Numbered from the stretch's first letter, positions 1 to 9,501 are shown. The stretch: DNA of 64,000 bases from Thalassovita sp. (GCA_002729595.1 PBYL01000482.1:1-64000), one strand, 5' to 3'. Numbers and translations are program-made. Notes: generated from the letters alone by a model not told the origin.

Positions 1-655
1 ATGTTTGTGTGACATCAAAATCTTCAAATTCATATATGATTTTGCGATAAAGTCCATAGTCATAAGAAACTTGAACTAAATATGATTTTAAATCTAAGCC
101 TGCCCCGAACTTAATACCATAGTCTAACTTATTAGAAAAAGGCTCACCTTGCAATTCTTCAGTTTCTAATGATGCAAGATTAGGATCATATTCAGTTTTT
201 GAAGATTCAAATAAAAACAAACCTAGATAAGGACCAGCTATACCATAAAAATCTAATTTACCTATGGGTAATTTCATTTTTAAAGGCATGGGCACATCTA
301 AATAAAATTCATTCATAGTTGATTTATAACCGACATTCACGACTCCGAACTCATCATTTTCATCAAAAACGACTGCAGGCATATAGTAATACATTTTCTG
401 TGTTTCTCTTTTTAATGAGAAAAGTAAACTCGGCATAAATGAAAGTTTTTCACTTATTTTTAAATCTACCGTTGAGCCAATACTAAACCCAGGTCTTAAT
501 AATCTATTTGGTTCTAGATTTCGGCCACCTTTGTATTGATCAAATTTTGAAAAGTTTACTCCACCTGTCAAATAGAAATTTTGTGCATGTAGAAATGATG
601 ACTTTTGAACAGAAAGAATAAAAAGCAGTAGTAATGTGCTATATAAATATTTCAA
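1..655 (-). CDS. Outer-membrane beta-barrel protein, C-terminus cut by window edge
   Basis: Reading the minus strand from a TTG at 655 gives an open frame to the left edge. It starts M-K-Y-L-Y-S-T followed by a Leu/Ile-rich signal peptide ending near SSFLHAQ. The rest alternates polar and hydrophobic residues in short strands with turns, such as FYLTGGVNFSKF, FYGIAGPYLGLF and YLVQVSYDYGLYRKI. This is typical of small PorT/OMP_b-brl-type barrels of Bacteroidota. No ATG lies in frame before the upstream stop, so TTG (or the preceding ATA) is the start. The protein is presumably inserted in the outer membrane; its ligand is unknown. At least 218 residues are present. Confidence 0.72.
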   Translation of the reverse strand, partial: MKYLYSTLLLLFILSVQKSSFLHAQNFYLTGGVNFSKFDQYKGGRNLEPNRLLRPGFSIGSTVDLKISEKLSFMPSLLFSLKRETQKMYYYMPAVVFDENDEFGVVNVGYKSTMNEFYLDVPMPLKMKLPIGKLDFYGIAGPYLGLFLFESSKTEYDPNLASLETEELQGEPFSNKLDYGIKFGAGLDLKSYLVQVSYDYGLYRKIIYEFEDFDVTQT

Positions 656-887
656 TATTCTAGTGTTTTATAGTTTAGCTTAAAAGCATATTAGAATTAT
701 ACTATTACTAACTATAAATAGTGATGTTAATTATTGGTAGTATTCACTTTTAGATACCATTCTTACAATTTTATAACAATTTTTTCAAACTGACCTTCTC
801 AGTCAATTCCTTGAACCTTACAGGACACCCGGTCTGCTTCAATCCCGCTTACTTTGTAATATAATCATTCAACAAAATATAGAAATC

Positions 888-1256
888 ATGAGCACAAAAA
901 AGAAAGTAGTAGTATTGATCAGCAAAGGAATGGACGACGAAAGAGCATCTGTAGCATGGAGCATCGCCAATGGAGGTATTAAAAGCGGATTAGAAGTAAG
1001 CATCTTCTTGGTAAGTTCAGGTGTAGATTGGGTAAGAAAAGGTGCTTACAATCACGCACATCTCAACCCCAAAGACCCAACCATGAAAGACATGATCGAA
1101 ACTGTTATAGAAAACAGATGTAGAATTATGGTTTGTCCACCTTGTTCGGCTGTAAGAGGCTACACACCCGAAGATTTAATCGATCAAGTAGAATTGGTCG
1201 GATCACCAGCATTGCACCAACTAATTCTTGAAGGCGCAGAAACTATCTCTATTTAA
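888..1256 (+). CDS. DsrE/DsrF-like family protein
   Basis: The 122-residue product opens with KKKVVVLISKGMDDERASVAWSIANGG, the beta strand and nucleotide-like loop of DsrE/F/PeroxiRedoxin-like domains. It ends with the family-typical short strand and helix. A CPPCSAVRGY segment at about residues 83-92 carries two cysteines, which may serve sulfur relay. It is cytoplasmic. It lies 29 bp before a rhodanese gene, and the two probably form an operon handling sulfane sulfur or related intracellular redox work. The substrate is not predictable from sequence. The start ATG is the first in frame, after a long upstream region. Confidence 0.8.
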   Translation: MSTKKKVVVLISKGMDDERASVAWSIANGGIKSGLEVSIFLVSSGVDWVRKGAYNHAHLNPKDPTMKDMIETVIENRCRIMVCPPCSAVRGYTPEDLIDQVELVGSPALHQLILEGAETISI

Positions 1257-1285
1257 CATTCTATCCAATTTTAAAGCAAAATATC

Positions 1286-1675
1286 ATGGAAGATAAAAAA
1301 TCAAAAGTTCACTATTCTAATGAAATTATCGAGCAAATTACTTCAGCACAACTAGACGAAGTTATAGCCAAAGGAGAGTTTACCATCATAGATGTAAGAC
1401 CTCCACAAGGAATTGAAAGTCAAGGAGAAATCCCTACTGCGATCAATATTCCTTTAGATGAGGTTAAAAAACAGATTGACCAAAGAAAGCAAAAACCAGA
1501 ATCTATTTTGAATGGTGAAGGTCCCTTCTTATTTGCTTGTACAGGTGGCGTAATGTCTTACATGGCAGCTATACACGCGCAGGAAAACGGAATAAAACGA
1601 GTTTACAACTTAGAAGGTGGACATTCTGCTTGGAAAAAGCTAAAAAAGTCGCAGGAAGAAAATCAACTGATATAG
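1286..1675 (+). CDS. Rhodanese-like domain protein
   Basis: This 129-residue single-domain protein has the rhodanese fold: FTIIDVRPPQGIESQGEIPTAINIP near residues 32-56, and a cysteine in the active loop (FACTGGVMSYMAA, Cys near 85). It ends with the GGHSAWKK signature at about 112-119. Members of the family carry sulfane sulfur on the active-site Cys. The loop here has a Gly-Gly-Val-Met make-up rather than the Arg-rich loop of thiosulfate sulfurtransferases, so the acceptor may differ. It follows the DsrE-like gene closely in the same direction and is probably co-transcribed with it. Confidence 0.88.
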   Translation: MEDKKSKVHYSNEIIEQITSAQLDEVIAKGEFTIIDVRPPQGIESQGEIPTAINIPLDEVKKQIDQRKQKPESILNGEGPFLFACTGGVMSYMAAIHAQENGIKRVYNLEGGHSAWKKLKKSQEENQLI

Positions 1676-1686
1676 AAAAATTCATA

Positions 1687-1729
1687 AAAGTATCCACCAA
1701 TGACTGAGCTTGTTATTGATGGATACTTT
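1687..1729. terminator. Bidirectional terminator hairpin
   Basis: The arms AAAGTATCCA (1687-1696) and TGGATACTTT (1720-1729) pair perfectly over 10 bp. The hairpin lies exactly between the convergent rhodanese and AraC genes. The outer A/T pairs can supply a U-tract in either direction. Confidence 0.75.
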
Positions 1730-1733
1730 CCTT

Positions 1734-2606
1734 TTAAACTGTTTGTGTTTTGCTTACTCGCCAAGCATTTGGCGTAACTCCATATTCTGCTTTAAAACTC
1801 CTGATAAAATGAGAGTCACTTTCGAAACCGCAATCGTAACAAATTTCCTGCACTGTAAAGTCAGTAGAAAGCAGCAATTCACGAGCAAGGTTTAACCTCT
1901 TTGTTTGCAACCATTTGGCTGGCGTTGTATCGTACACCTTTTTAAAATATCTCTTAAATGATGATGCACTTTTTCCACAAAGTCTGGCATATTCTTCCAC
2001 TTTTAGGTTGTAGATATACTGCTCTTCCATAACCTGCTCAATGGTGTACCCAGAGTTTGATGCCAGCGTATATAGCACATTTTTAATTTCTCTATTTCCC
2101 GGATCTAGACAAATGTTCATCAACATCTCCCTAAATTTTAATTCTATAATTTTCTGGGGAGTTTTCTGCGGTTGTTTGAGATAAGAAAAAAAGGAATGAT
2201 ACAACACTCGTAAACTTTCTTCCACATTTATTCTATAGATAAACTCTGGATGGTCTACCCTTTGCAAAGCCGACATTTCTTTCTCAATGTCGCTATCCAT
2301 ACATCTTTTAATAAAATCATCCTTCATAAAAAACATCAAAACACAAAAGCTCTCTTCAAAATACTGTTGATTTTTAAAGGCTCCTTTTCGCACAAAAATG
2401 GATTGATCTTCTTTCACCAAAAACTCATTAGATGGTGTAATCCATTTTTTTTGTCCATTTAGCACATATACTACACTGTGGCATTCAGACCAGGCATCAA
2501 ATAGTTCTTCCTTAATCGGACATTTGAATTCTACAATCAGATAATCTTCTCCAATAATTTTATGGTATCCTGGAGTTTCTAAGAAGTGTTTATACGAATC
2601 AAACAT
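1734..2606 (-). CDS. AraC-family transcriptional regulator
   Basis: The 290-residue protein has an N-terminal cupin-like sensing half (about 1-150) and a C-terminal double helix-turn-helix (about 200-283). The latter includes VEEYARLCGKSASSFKRYFKK and the classical AraC signature around TVQEICYDCGFESDSHFIRSFKAEYGVTPNAWR. This family binds DNA as dimers and usually activates neighbouring or own transcription. The gene converges on the rhodanese gene and diverges from the Nudix-type regulator. The 190-bp divergent region (2607-2797) contains a TGTGCACA palindrome at 2687-2694 that could be its own site. The effector is unknown. Confidence 0.9.
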   Translation of the reverse strand: MFDSYKHFLETPGYHKIIGEDYLIVEFKCPIKEELFDAWSECHSVVYVLNGQKKWITPSNEFLVKEDQSIFVRKGAFKNQQYFEESFCVLMFFMKDDFIKRCMDSDIEKEMSALQRVDHPEFIYRINVEESLRVLYHSFFSYLKQPQKTPQKIIELKFREMLMNICLDPGNREIKNVLYTLASNSGYTIEQVMEEQYIYNLKVEEYARLCGKSASSFKRYFKKVYDTTPAKWLQTKRLNLARELLLSTDFTVQEICYDCGFESDSHFIRSFKAEYGVTPNAWRVSKTQTV

Positions 2607-2720
2607 TTGCTATTGAGGTGTAATTAGTGTAAACCAATTTAATAAAATTATAATTTAACTCCTATAAAAACCCTCACCAAACTTACTGTGCACACTGTTA
2701 TAAATCAATCAATTCACCAA

Positions 2721-2737
2721 TGTGTAAATAAAACACA
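2721..2737. promoter_or_regulatory. Operator-like inverted repeat 1 upstream of the Nudix regulator
   Basis: TGTGT-N7-ACACA. The same 17-bp architecture recurs at 2773-2789, 52 bp further on, a little over five turns for full alignment on one DNA face. Two matched palindromes directly before a gene for a Nudix-fused DNA-binding protein suggest autoregulation. Confidence 0.6.
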
Positions 2738-2772
2738 AAGAATTAGGATTTATCATTTTATCCATTTTACTT

Positions 2773-2789
2773 TGTGTTTAAATAACACA
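2773..2789. promoter_or_regulatory. Operator-like inverted repeat 2 upstream of the Nudix regulator
   Basis: TGTGT-N7-ACACA, extended here to TGTGTT-N5-AACACA. It ends 8 bp before the start codon at 2798, so binding would block transcription or translation initiation of the regulator and of the overlapping receptor gene. Confidence 0.62.
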
Positions 2790-2797
2790 TTGAAATT

Positions 2798-3496
2798 ATG
2801 GATTCAAAAAAATATTGTTATGAATATCCCAGACCATCAGTTACTACAGACTGTGTAATTTTTGGTTTTGATGGAGTCGATCTCAATGTTTTGCTCATTG
2901 AGAGAGGTATTGAACCATACAAAGGAAAGTGGGCTTTTCCGGGTGGTTTCGTGCAAATGGATGAAAGTGCAGAGGCATGTGCTAAAAGAGAATTGTTCGA
3001 AGAAACTGGAATTAAAGATGTTTTTATTGAGCAGCTTTACACATTTAGCGATGTAGAGCGTGACCCCAGAGGCAGAGTTATTACGGTGGCATTTTTCGCA
3101 TTGGTAAAAACATCTGAATATCAATTGCTCGCTGGTGATGATGCCATTAAAGCTCAGTGGTTTAAAATTAAAGACATTCCTGCTCTTGCCTTCGACCACG
3201 ATTTAATTCTTCGAATTGCGCAAAACAGAATAAAAGGAAAGATTAGGTATCAGCCAATTGGATTCGAATTGCTGGATAAAAAGTTTACCATGCCCCAATT
3301 ACAATTACTTTATGAATCTATTCTGGAAGTAAAATTTGATCGCCGAAACTTTAGTACCAAACTGATGAAAACAGGGCTTTTAATACAGCTAAATGAGAAA
3401 ATGGAAAATGTTCCCCACAGAGCCCCTAGATATTTAATGTTCGACAAAAAGAAATACAACGAGCTACAAAGTAGTGGATTTAACTTCGAAATCTAA
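2798..3496 (+). CDS. Nudix-domain transcriptional regulator (NrtR/AraR-like)
   Basis: Residues 10-140 form a Nudix domain with a box at about 49-72 (GGFVQMDESAEACAKRELFE then ETGI). The REL-EE core is intact, so hydrolysis cannot be excluded. Residues about 150-232 form a basic winged-helix-like extension. This two-part design is that of NrtR and of the Bacteroidota AraR-type regulators, where the Nudix domain senses ADP-ribose or a sugar. The stop codon TAA shares its last base with the ATG of the TonB receptor, so the two are translationally coupled. Two palindromes at 2721-2737 and 2773-2789 are likely its operators. The effector could be NAD-related or a sugar; sequence does not decide. 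Confidence 0.85.
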   Translation: MDSKKYCYEYPRPSVTTDCVIFGFDGVDLNVLLIERGIEPYKGKWAFPGGFVQMDESAEACAKRELFEETGIKDVFIEQLYTFSDVERDPRGRVITVAFFALVKTSEYQLLAGDDAIKAQWFKIKDIPALAFDHDLILRIAQNRIKGKIRYQPIGFELLDKKFTMPQLQLLYESILEVKFDRRNFSTKLMKTGLLIQLNEKMENVPHRAPRYLMFDKKKYNELQSSGFNFEI

Positions 3497-5502
3497 TGAA
3501 AAACATATTTACATTTTTACTAGTGTTAGTCTCACTGGCTACTTATAGCCAAAGTGATGATATTGTGATTACCAATGAGCCAACAGATACGATTTTTCTG
3601 AAGGAAACTACAATTCAAGCTTACAGAGCTTATGAAAGCACGCCGGTTACCTTTAAAAACATCTCCAAAAAAGAGATTGATTTGTTAAACACTGGGCAAG
3701 AGCCATCTATTATTTTAAGCTATACTCCATCCATCAATTCTTATTCAGATGCAGGTAACTACCAAGGTTACTCATACTTTAGATTGAGAGGAATCGACCA
3801 AACTAGGGTGAACATGACTCTGGATGGAATTCCACTAAACGAGCCTGAAGATCAAGGAGCTTATTTCTCCAATTATCCAGATTTCTTTAACTCTATCAAT
3901 TCTATTCAAATTCAGCGTGGAGTTGGTACAAGCACAAATGGAGTGGCCAGTTATGCCGGAAGCATCAATTTTCAATCTCCAAATTTTTTGGCTAAGCAGT
4001 CGATGGCAGTGGGTGCAAATTACGGTTCATTTAATACTTATAGGCTTTTTGCCGAGTACAATAGTGGTTTACAAAAAGATAAGGCCATTTATACCAGAGT
4101 TTCTCACCTCAATTCAGATGGATATAAGTACCATTCTGGTAATGAGTCAAACTCTGCCTTTGTGAGTGCAGGTCTTTTTAAAGAAAAGCACCAATTAAAA
4201 TTTACAGGCTTTATTGGCAATCAAAAAAATGAATTGGCATGGATCGGTGTTCCGCTAGAAACAATTAACAAAGAGCCTCGAACCAATGCAGACTCAGATG
4301 AACACGATAGCTTTTTACAAGGTTTAATGAGCCTACAACACTCTTGGACACTTGATAAAAACATAGTGCTTAACAACACAGTGTACTATAATTTTCTGGA
4401 TGGAAATTACGATTTTGACTTGAATAATTTCCTTGGTTTTCCATCAACCGAAGAGATGTATAACTACGATTTTAGACATAATTTCATTGGCTATTTCAGT
4501 AACATCAACTGGTATTTAGATAACCTAAAAATAGATGCAGGTATTCATTTAAATACCTTTAATAGAAGACATATAGGTTCAGAAAGATCACTTGGAAAAC
4601 TGTATGAAAATACTGGTTACAAAAATGAATTTAGCACTTTTGTTAAGGCCAGATATTCAATCAATAACTTTGTACTATTTGGTGATGTGCAATATAGACA
4701 CACCAATTTCGATTACGAAGGTTCTGTAGATTTTGAGCAAATAAGTTGGAATTTTATCAATCCTAAAGTGGGTGTAAGCTATTTCTTAGATGAAGAAACT
4801 AGTATTTATGCAAGTTTTGGAACCTCTGGCAGAGAACCTACTCGCAACGATTTGTTTAATGGCGAAGACGATTTACTTGCCAATGAAGATGGCAGTGCTG
4901 CCTTTACCAATGTGGAACCAGAAGAAGTACAAAATTACGAAGCAGGTCTAAAGTTGATGCACGATAGATGGCATTTATTAGCCAATGTCTACTACATGAA
5001 TTTCAAAAATGAGATTGTGCTAAATGGTCAATATGGTCCAAATGGACTTCCACTACACAGCAATGTAGCTAAAAGTTTTAGAAGTGGTGTTGAGCTAGAT
5101 TTTAAAGTGAAAATCTTAGAAGATTTCTATTATACAAATACATCGTCTTACTCATATAATAGAATTCAAGAAAATGAAATTGAGTTTTCACCGATTCTCA
5201 CTCCTACTGTAATCGTCAATCAATCTATAGGATTCCAGAAAAATGCTTTGCAAGCAGGTATGTTCTTTAAATACCAAAACGAATCTTATATCGATTTCGA
5301 AAACAGTTACCAAACACCATCTTATTTTACTATCGATATATTCGGTAGCTATACTTACAAATCTTTAGATTTTAGAGTGGGTGTAAACAACCTGACTAAC
5401 AGAACCATTATCTCGAATGGTTACATCGGTCTCGATGGTACGCCATTGTATTTTGTGCAAGCTCCGATAAATTTCACAACAGGAATTACCTGGAAAATTT
5501 AA
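3496..5502 (+). CDS. TonB-dependent outer-membrane receptor
   Basis: The 668-residue protein has a signal peptide ending at about residue 19 (SLATYSQ). A plug domain at about 35-160 carries the typical FRLRGIDQTRVNMTLDGIPLNE and IQIQRGVGTS segments. A large beta-barrel follows and ends in a strand closing with W-K-I. It lacks the carboxypeptidase-like N-domain of SusC proteins, so it resembles iron or cofactor receptors more than glycan receptors. It overlaps the Nudix regulator by one base and is presumably controlled by it. If that regulator is NrtR-like, a vitamin or nucleoside cargo is conceivable; if AraR-like, a sugar. Confidence 0.88.
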   Translation: MKNIFTFLLVLVSLATYSQSDDIVITNEPTDTIFLKETTIQAYRAYESTPVTFKNISKKEIDLLNTGQEPSIILSYTPSINSYSDAGNYQGYSYFRLRGIDQTRVNMTLDGIPLNEPEDQGAYFSNYPDFFNSINSIQIQRGVGTSTNGVASYAGSINFQSPNFLAKQSMAVGANYGSFNTYRLFAEYNSGLQKDKAIYTRVSHLNSDGYKYHSGNESNSAFVSAGLFKEKHQLKFTGFIGNQKNELAWIGVPLETINKEPRTNADSDEHDSFLQGLMSLQHSWTLDKNIVLNNTVYYNFLDGNYDFDLNNFLGFPSTEEMYNYDFRHNFIGYFSNINWYLDNLKIDAGIHLNTFNRRHIGSERSLGKLYENTGYKNEFSTFVKARYSINNFVLFGDVQYRHTNFDYEGSVDFEQISWNFINPKVGVSYFLDEETSIYASFGTSGREPTRNDLFNGEDDLLANEDGSAAFTNVEPEEVQNYEAGLKLMHDRWHLLANVYYMNFKNEIVLNGQYGPNGLPLHSNVAKSFRSGVELDFKVKILEDFYYTNTSSYSYNRIQENEIEFSPILTPTVIVNQSIGFQKNALQAGMFFKYQNESYIDFENSYQTPSYFTIDIFGSYTYKSLDFRVGVNNLTNRTIISNGYIGLDGTPLYFVQAPINFTTGITWKI

Positions 5503-5524
5503 GTTTAATAAATTGAATGTTATT

Positions 5525-5553
5525 GGCAAGTATCAGAATTTTTGGTACTTGCC
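5525..5553 (+). terminator. Terminator after the TonB receptor
   Basis: The arms GGCAAGTA (5525-5532) and TACTTGCC (5546-5553) form an 8-bp stem followed by TATTTTGTTT. It sits 23 bp after the receptor stop. Confidence 0.65.
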
Positions 5554-5637
5554 TATTTTGTTTAGTAAAATGTAATACTTTTAGCTTCTACACGACAATT
5601 AATATTAGAAACATCATAAATACAGCTTAACCAATAA

Positions 5638-6684
5638 ATGAAACGAACAATACTTCTTCTTAGAATCATCATGGCAATTGTAGCTATCACTTGCATGGTG
5701 ATTTTCGTACCTTGGATATTATTAAGAGCTTGGATAACCCCACTTCCCGATACAATTCAAGAGCAAGCAAACGATGCCATTGAATATGGTTTTGATGGTA
5801 TTATTATTTATGTAGATGAAGCAGGCAAAGCAGCAGAGTTTTATACTGCCGGATGGAAAAATAGAGAGAATAAAATTCCCGCCGATTCTAAAGCACTCTT
5901 TAAAATTGCCAGTATAAGTAAATTGTACATCGCCACGGCTGTAGCTAAATTGGTAAATGATAAAACCTTATCACTAGACAAAACACTGGCTGAATATTTA
6001 CCAGAACTCAGTAAAAGAATTGCTAATGCTGAAAAAATCACTTTGAGAATGTTGGTGCAACATCGAAGTGGAATTCCCAATTTTACTGATCTTTCTCATT
6101 ACCCTTGGGATAATCCAATCAAAGATAATAAGGAAACCCTTACCCTGATTTACGACATGCCCGCTGATTTTGAACCTAACAGTGATTACAGTTATTCAAA
6201 TACAAATTATCTATTAATCGGTGAGATTCTCGATAAGGAGTTGGGTTATAGCCACCATCAATATATACATAATGAGATTGTAAAACCACTTGGGCTTAGT
6301 CATACTTATAGTTTGCTCAATGAAGTAAATTTGGATGATGTTAGCAGTGGTTATTCTGTTGGTTATGATAAAGACATAAAGCCGAATGATTATGTAACTC
6401 CGGGTGGCTCGATGGTCGCAACTATACAAGATGTGGGTGTTTTTTTAAGGGCTTTAAATGATGGTTCATTATTAAATGATGAGGAACAAGCTATTTATTC
6501 ATCAATCTATGTATATGAACATACAGGACTTTTACCCGGCTACCAAAGCATTGCTCGCTATTATAAAGATTTAGATACAGTGGTAATTCAGTTTGTAAAC
6601 ACCAGTGGTGAAAATTCATGGCCATTATCTGAGATTGTATATAACCGAATAGTAAAAATTATTAGTGAGAGAAATCAGGAATAA
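5638..6684 (+). CDS. Serine hydrolase, class C beta-lactamase-related
   Basis: The 348-residue protein has a membrane-anchoring N-terminus (about 7-30) followed by a periplasmic penicillin-binding-like domain. The catalytic S92-I-S-K95 motif (SxxK), the Y186-S-N188 motif and a late HTG triad (HTGLLPGY) are all visible, so it should be active. This family includes D-Ala-D-Ala carboxypeptidases, esterases and class C lactamases; sequence does not choose among them. The HTG in place of KTG is common in esterase-like members. It stands alone, with a terminator before it and a 300-bp gap after it. Confidence 0.87.
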   Translation: MKRTILLLRIIMAIVAITCMVIFVPWILLRAWITPLPDTIQEQANDAIEYGFDGIIIYVDEAGKAAEFYTAGWKNRENKIPADSKALFKIASISKLYIATAVAKLVNDKTLSLDKTLAEYLPELSKRIANAEKITLRMLVQHRSGIPNFTDLSHYPWDNPIKDNKETLTLIYDMPADFEPNSDYSYSNTNYLLIGEILDKELGYSHHQYIHNEIVKPLGLSHTYSLLNEVNLDDVSSGYSVGYDKDIKPNDYVTPGGSMVATIQDVGVFLRALNDGSLLNDEEQAIYSSIYVYEHTGLLPGYQSIARYYKDLDTVVIQFVNTSGENSWPLSEIVYNRIVKIISERNQE

Positions 6685-6984
6685 TGAACTCATGAAACAT
6701 ACTTTTTATCTGTAATTCCCTCCTATTTGCTTCCAAAAACTCCTAATGAAAGATGTAACCCATTTTAACTACATTATTTGTTAACAAGTAAAAATGAAAG
6801 CAATAAAACTGTAAACTTTATTGGGTAAAAACGTAAATATCAATGTAAATTAGCAATCATCACTTGCCATACCGAAGTTTTTTAAGATTAACATCAACTT
6901 CCAAAACTTACTATTTTTTTATTAACATTTAGCACAAACTTTTTAAAAGTATGCTACTAGTTTTTTACTAAATACACAGTAACG
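6685..6984. other. Intergenic region upstream of the MBOAT gene
   Basis: 300 bp, strongly AT-rich, with no plausible coding frame. It should contain the promoter of the MBOAT/SGNH pair. I see no convincing inverted repeat or conserved RNA motif. Confidence 0.6.
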
Positions 6985-8427
6985 ATGTTATTTGATTCCC
7001 TAAATTTCGCTATCTTTTTGCCAATAGTGTTTGTCTTGTATTGGTACGTTTTTAATAAAAATTTAAAAGTTCAGAATTTTCTCATTTTGGTTGCCAGTTA
7101 CATTTTTTATGGTTGGTGGGATTGGCGATTTTTATCTTTAATTGTTCTTAGCACTTTGGTAGATTATTCTATCGGAAGAGCTTTATCCACGCAAGAAAAT
7201 GAATTTAAAAGAAAAGCTTTACTATGGACAAGTATTACTTTTAATCTAGGCACACTTGGTTTCTTTAAGTACTTCAACTTCTTTATCTGCTCACTTTACG
7301 ATGCTGTACCTACTTTACAATCATCTGTAGGCTTTAATACACTCGAAATAATTCTACCTGTTGGGATCAGCTTCTACACATTCCAAACTTTGAGTTACTC
7401 AATTGATGTGTACAAGCAAAAACTGACTCCCTCAAAAGATTTTATTGCCTTTTCTGCCTTCGTTTGTTTCTTTCCGCAATTGGTTGCAGGCCCTATCGAA
7501 AGAGCAACTCACCTATTACCTCAATTTTACAGAAGCAGAAAAATAAACAGCCAACAAGCTACAGACGGGTTAAAACAAATTTTATGGGGCTTGTTTAAGA
7601 AAGTAGTAATTGCAAATAACTGCGCTGTATTTGCCAATATGGCTTTTAATAATCATGCAGATTACTCAGGTATAGAATTATTTATTGGTGCATTGTTTTT
7701 CACATTCCAGATTTACGGAGATTTCTCAGGTTATTCAGACATCGCCATTGGTACTTCTAAACTCTTCGGCTTTGATTTGATGAAAAATTTTGCAACTCCC
7801 TATTTCTCTAGAGACATCGCAGAATTTTGGAGAAGATGGCACATTTCGCTTTCAACATGGTTTAGAGATTACCTATATATTCCATTGGGCGGCAGCAAAG
7901 GCAGTAAATTGTTTAAAGTGAGAAATACCTTTATCATATTTATTGTGAGTGGATTGTGGCACGGAGCCAACTGGACATTTGTAATTTGGGGAGCATTAAA
8001 CGCCATTTATTTCTTACCACTTTTACTATTAAACAAGAACAGAAGCAACTTAGACATAGTCGCCAAAGGCAAGCTAATTCCTACATTAAGAGAAGCTTCT
8101 TCTATGATTATCACATTCTGCCTAACAGTTTTAGCCTGGATTTTCTTTAGAGCAAATACAGTTACAGATGCCTTTGCTATACTAGGCGAAATCTTCTCAG
8201 AATCGCTTTTTGAAGTTCCAGTTTTACCAATAGAGTCAATTGTAACACTTCTAATTGTAGCTGTCTTTTTAGTGATTGAATGGCTTGGCAGAGAGTCTGA
8301 ATATTCAATTAAAGATATGTTTAATAGCTACCCAAAAGCCGTACGCTGGACGGTGTATTATGTAATGATTATTCTCTTCTTCGGATTTACAGGTGGAGAA
8401 CAGGAATTTATTTACTTTCAATTCTAA
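6985..8427 (+). CDS. MBOAT-family membrane O-acyltransferase (AlgI/DltB-like)
   Basis: The 480-residue polytopic protein begins MLFDSLNFAIFLPIVFVLYW. It contains the family landmarks FFPQLVAGPIERA (about 164-176), IYGDFSGYSDIAIG (about 248-261), FWRRWHISLSTWFRDYLYIPLGGS (about 287-310) and the catalytic-His segment SGLWHGANW (about 330-338). These enzymes move acyl groups, usually acetyl, across the membrane to exopolysaccharide or wall polymer with a partner protein. The next gene, 6 bp downstream, encodes an SGNH-like partner, as in AlgI/AlgJ and DltB/DltD systems. The acceptor polymer is unknown. Confidence 0.93.
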   Translation: MLFDSLNFAIFLPIVFVLYWYVFNKNLKVQNFLILVASYIFYGWWDWRFLSLIVLSTLVDYSIGRALSTQENEFKRKALLWTSITFNLGTLGFFKYFNFFICSLYDAVPTLQSSVGFNTLEIILPVGISFYTFQTLSYSIDVYKQKLTPSKDFIAFSAFVCFFPQLVAGPIERATHLLPQFYRSRKINSQQATDGLKQILWGLFKKVVIANNCAVFANMAFNNHADYSGIELFIGALFFTFQIYGDFSGYSDIAIGTSKLFGFDLMKNFATPYFSRDIAEFWRRWHISLSTWFRDYLYIPLGGSKGSKLFKVRNTFIIFIVSGLWHGANWTFVIWGALNAIYFLPLLLLNKNRSNLDIVAKGKLIPTLREASSMIITFCLTVLAWIFFRANTVTDAFAILGEIFSESLFEVPVLPIESIVTLLIVAVFLVIEWLGRESEYSIKDMFNSYPKAVRWTVYYVMIILFFGFTGGEQEFIYFQF

Positions 8428-8433
8428 TTAGCT

Positions 8434-9501
8434 ATGAAAACCTTAAAGACCAAAGTGCTGCCATTCGTTTTGGCAGTGCTACTCATCAATTTGATGCTTA
8501 ACTTAATCTTCTCGAATAGAATTACAGAAGATAGATTTACGACACGATATAACTATTTAAAAAAGAATTTAACATCGTACAACACTTTGTTTTTTGGTTC
8601 GAGTAGAACGCTACGCCACACAATTCCAGCTACTTTCGATGCTGCAAATCAATTAAACGGAATAGAAACAAACAGCTTCAACTTAGGCACTCCCGGCAAC
8701 TCTTCTTTCGAAACCTATATGCAATACGAAACATTTTTAGATTATTATGAAGGTTTAGAAGAGCGACCAATCCAAACAGTATTTCTAGAGATTTTCCCGT
8801 TAACAAGAGTCTCTTGGGAGAATAGCACATCTTCTAAATCTGTGTATTGGATGTCTCTAAAAAATGCCAAAAGATTATATGGCTATGTAAACGATAAAGA
8901 AGATTATACTCTCAAAAGAAAAGCTTCTTATTCTATCTTTTCAATCCCATTGTTTTTAAAATACTTTGGTTTCGGATATATCAACTTTTCATCTGATAGT
9001 GCCGATAAAAAAATCTGGTTGGGAAAAAATGTGGATGGTTTTTTAAGCTACGAAGAGGAAATTGCCCTTTCTAAAAGTGAGCATAACAAAAAATCGCTTC
9101 TCGAACAAAGGAATGATTTTGTAAAGGATACAACTCAACTAGAAAGCAGAAAACAAGCAATTTTAGAAGAGATGAAAAACGAGGATAATGCATCCAATTT
9201 TAATCCATCTCATGCAGAAGTTTTAAAAGAGTTAATGGCAAAATCTGAGGAAGTAGGAATCAACTTAATCTTTACTGTTCATCCCAGATTAAATCCAATT
9301 AACGAGATGCAAGCTTTAAAAGAAGCTTTGCCTAATAGAATCATTGATATGTCTAACCCGAATGAGTATGCCGAGTTCTGGAAGGTAGAAACATCTTTTA
9401 ATCATGGGCACTTAAATACATCAGCTGCAAATATTTACACCAAGAAGTTAGCTAAAATATTCGAAGCTAACAGAGCTGAACAATTCACAAAAACGAATTA
9501 A
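8434..9501 (+). CDS. SGNH-hydrolase-like partner of the MBOAT protein
   Basis: The 355-residue protein has one N-terminal membrane helix (about 8-28) and a periplasmic domain. A GSSR block (NTLFFGSSRTLRH) at about 52-64 matches the nucleophile loop of SGNH/DltD-like proteins. A late FNHGHLNTSAANIYTKKLA block holds a His in the position of the Asp-x-x-His motif. It starts 6 bp after the MBOAT stop, so the two form a transcription unit. By analogy with AlgJ/DltD it would pass or finish the acyl transfer outside the cytoplasm. The family identity is inferred from motifs and position. Confidence 0.75.
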   Translation: MKTLKTKVLPFVLAVLLINLMLNLIFSNRITEDRFTTRYNYLKKNLTSYNTLFFGSSRTLRHTIPATFDAANQLNGIETNSFNLGTPGNSSFETYMQYETFLDYYEGLEERPIQTVFLEIFPLTRVSWENSTSSKSVYWMSLKNAKRLYGYVNDKEDYTLKRKASYSIFSIPLFLKYFGFGYINFSSDSADKKIWLGKNVDGFLSYEEEIALSKSEHNKKSLLEQRNDFVKDTTQLESRKQAILEEMKNEDNASNFNPSHAEVLKELMAKSEEVGINLIFTVHPRLNPINEMQALKEALPNRIIDMSNPNEYAEFWKVETSFNHGHLNTSAANIYTKKLAKIFEANRAEQFTKTN

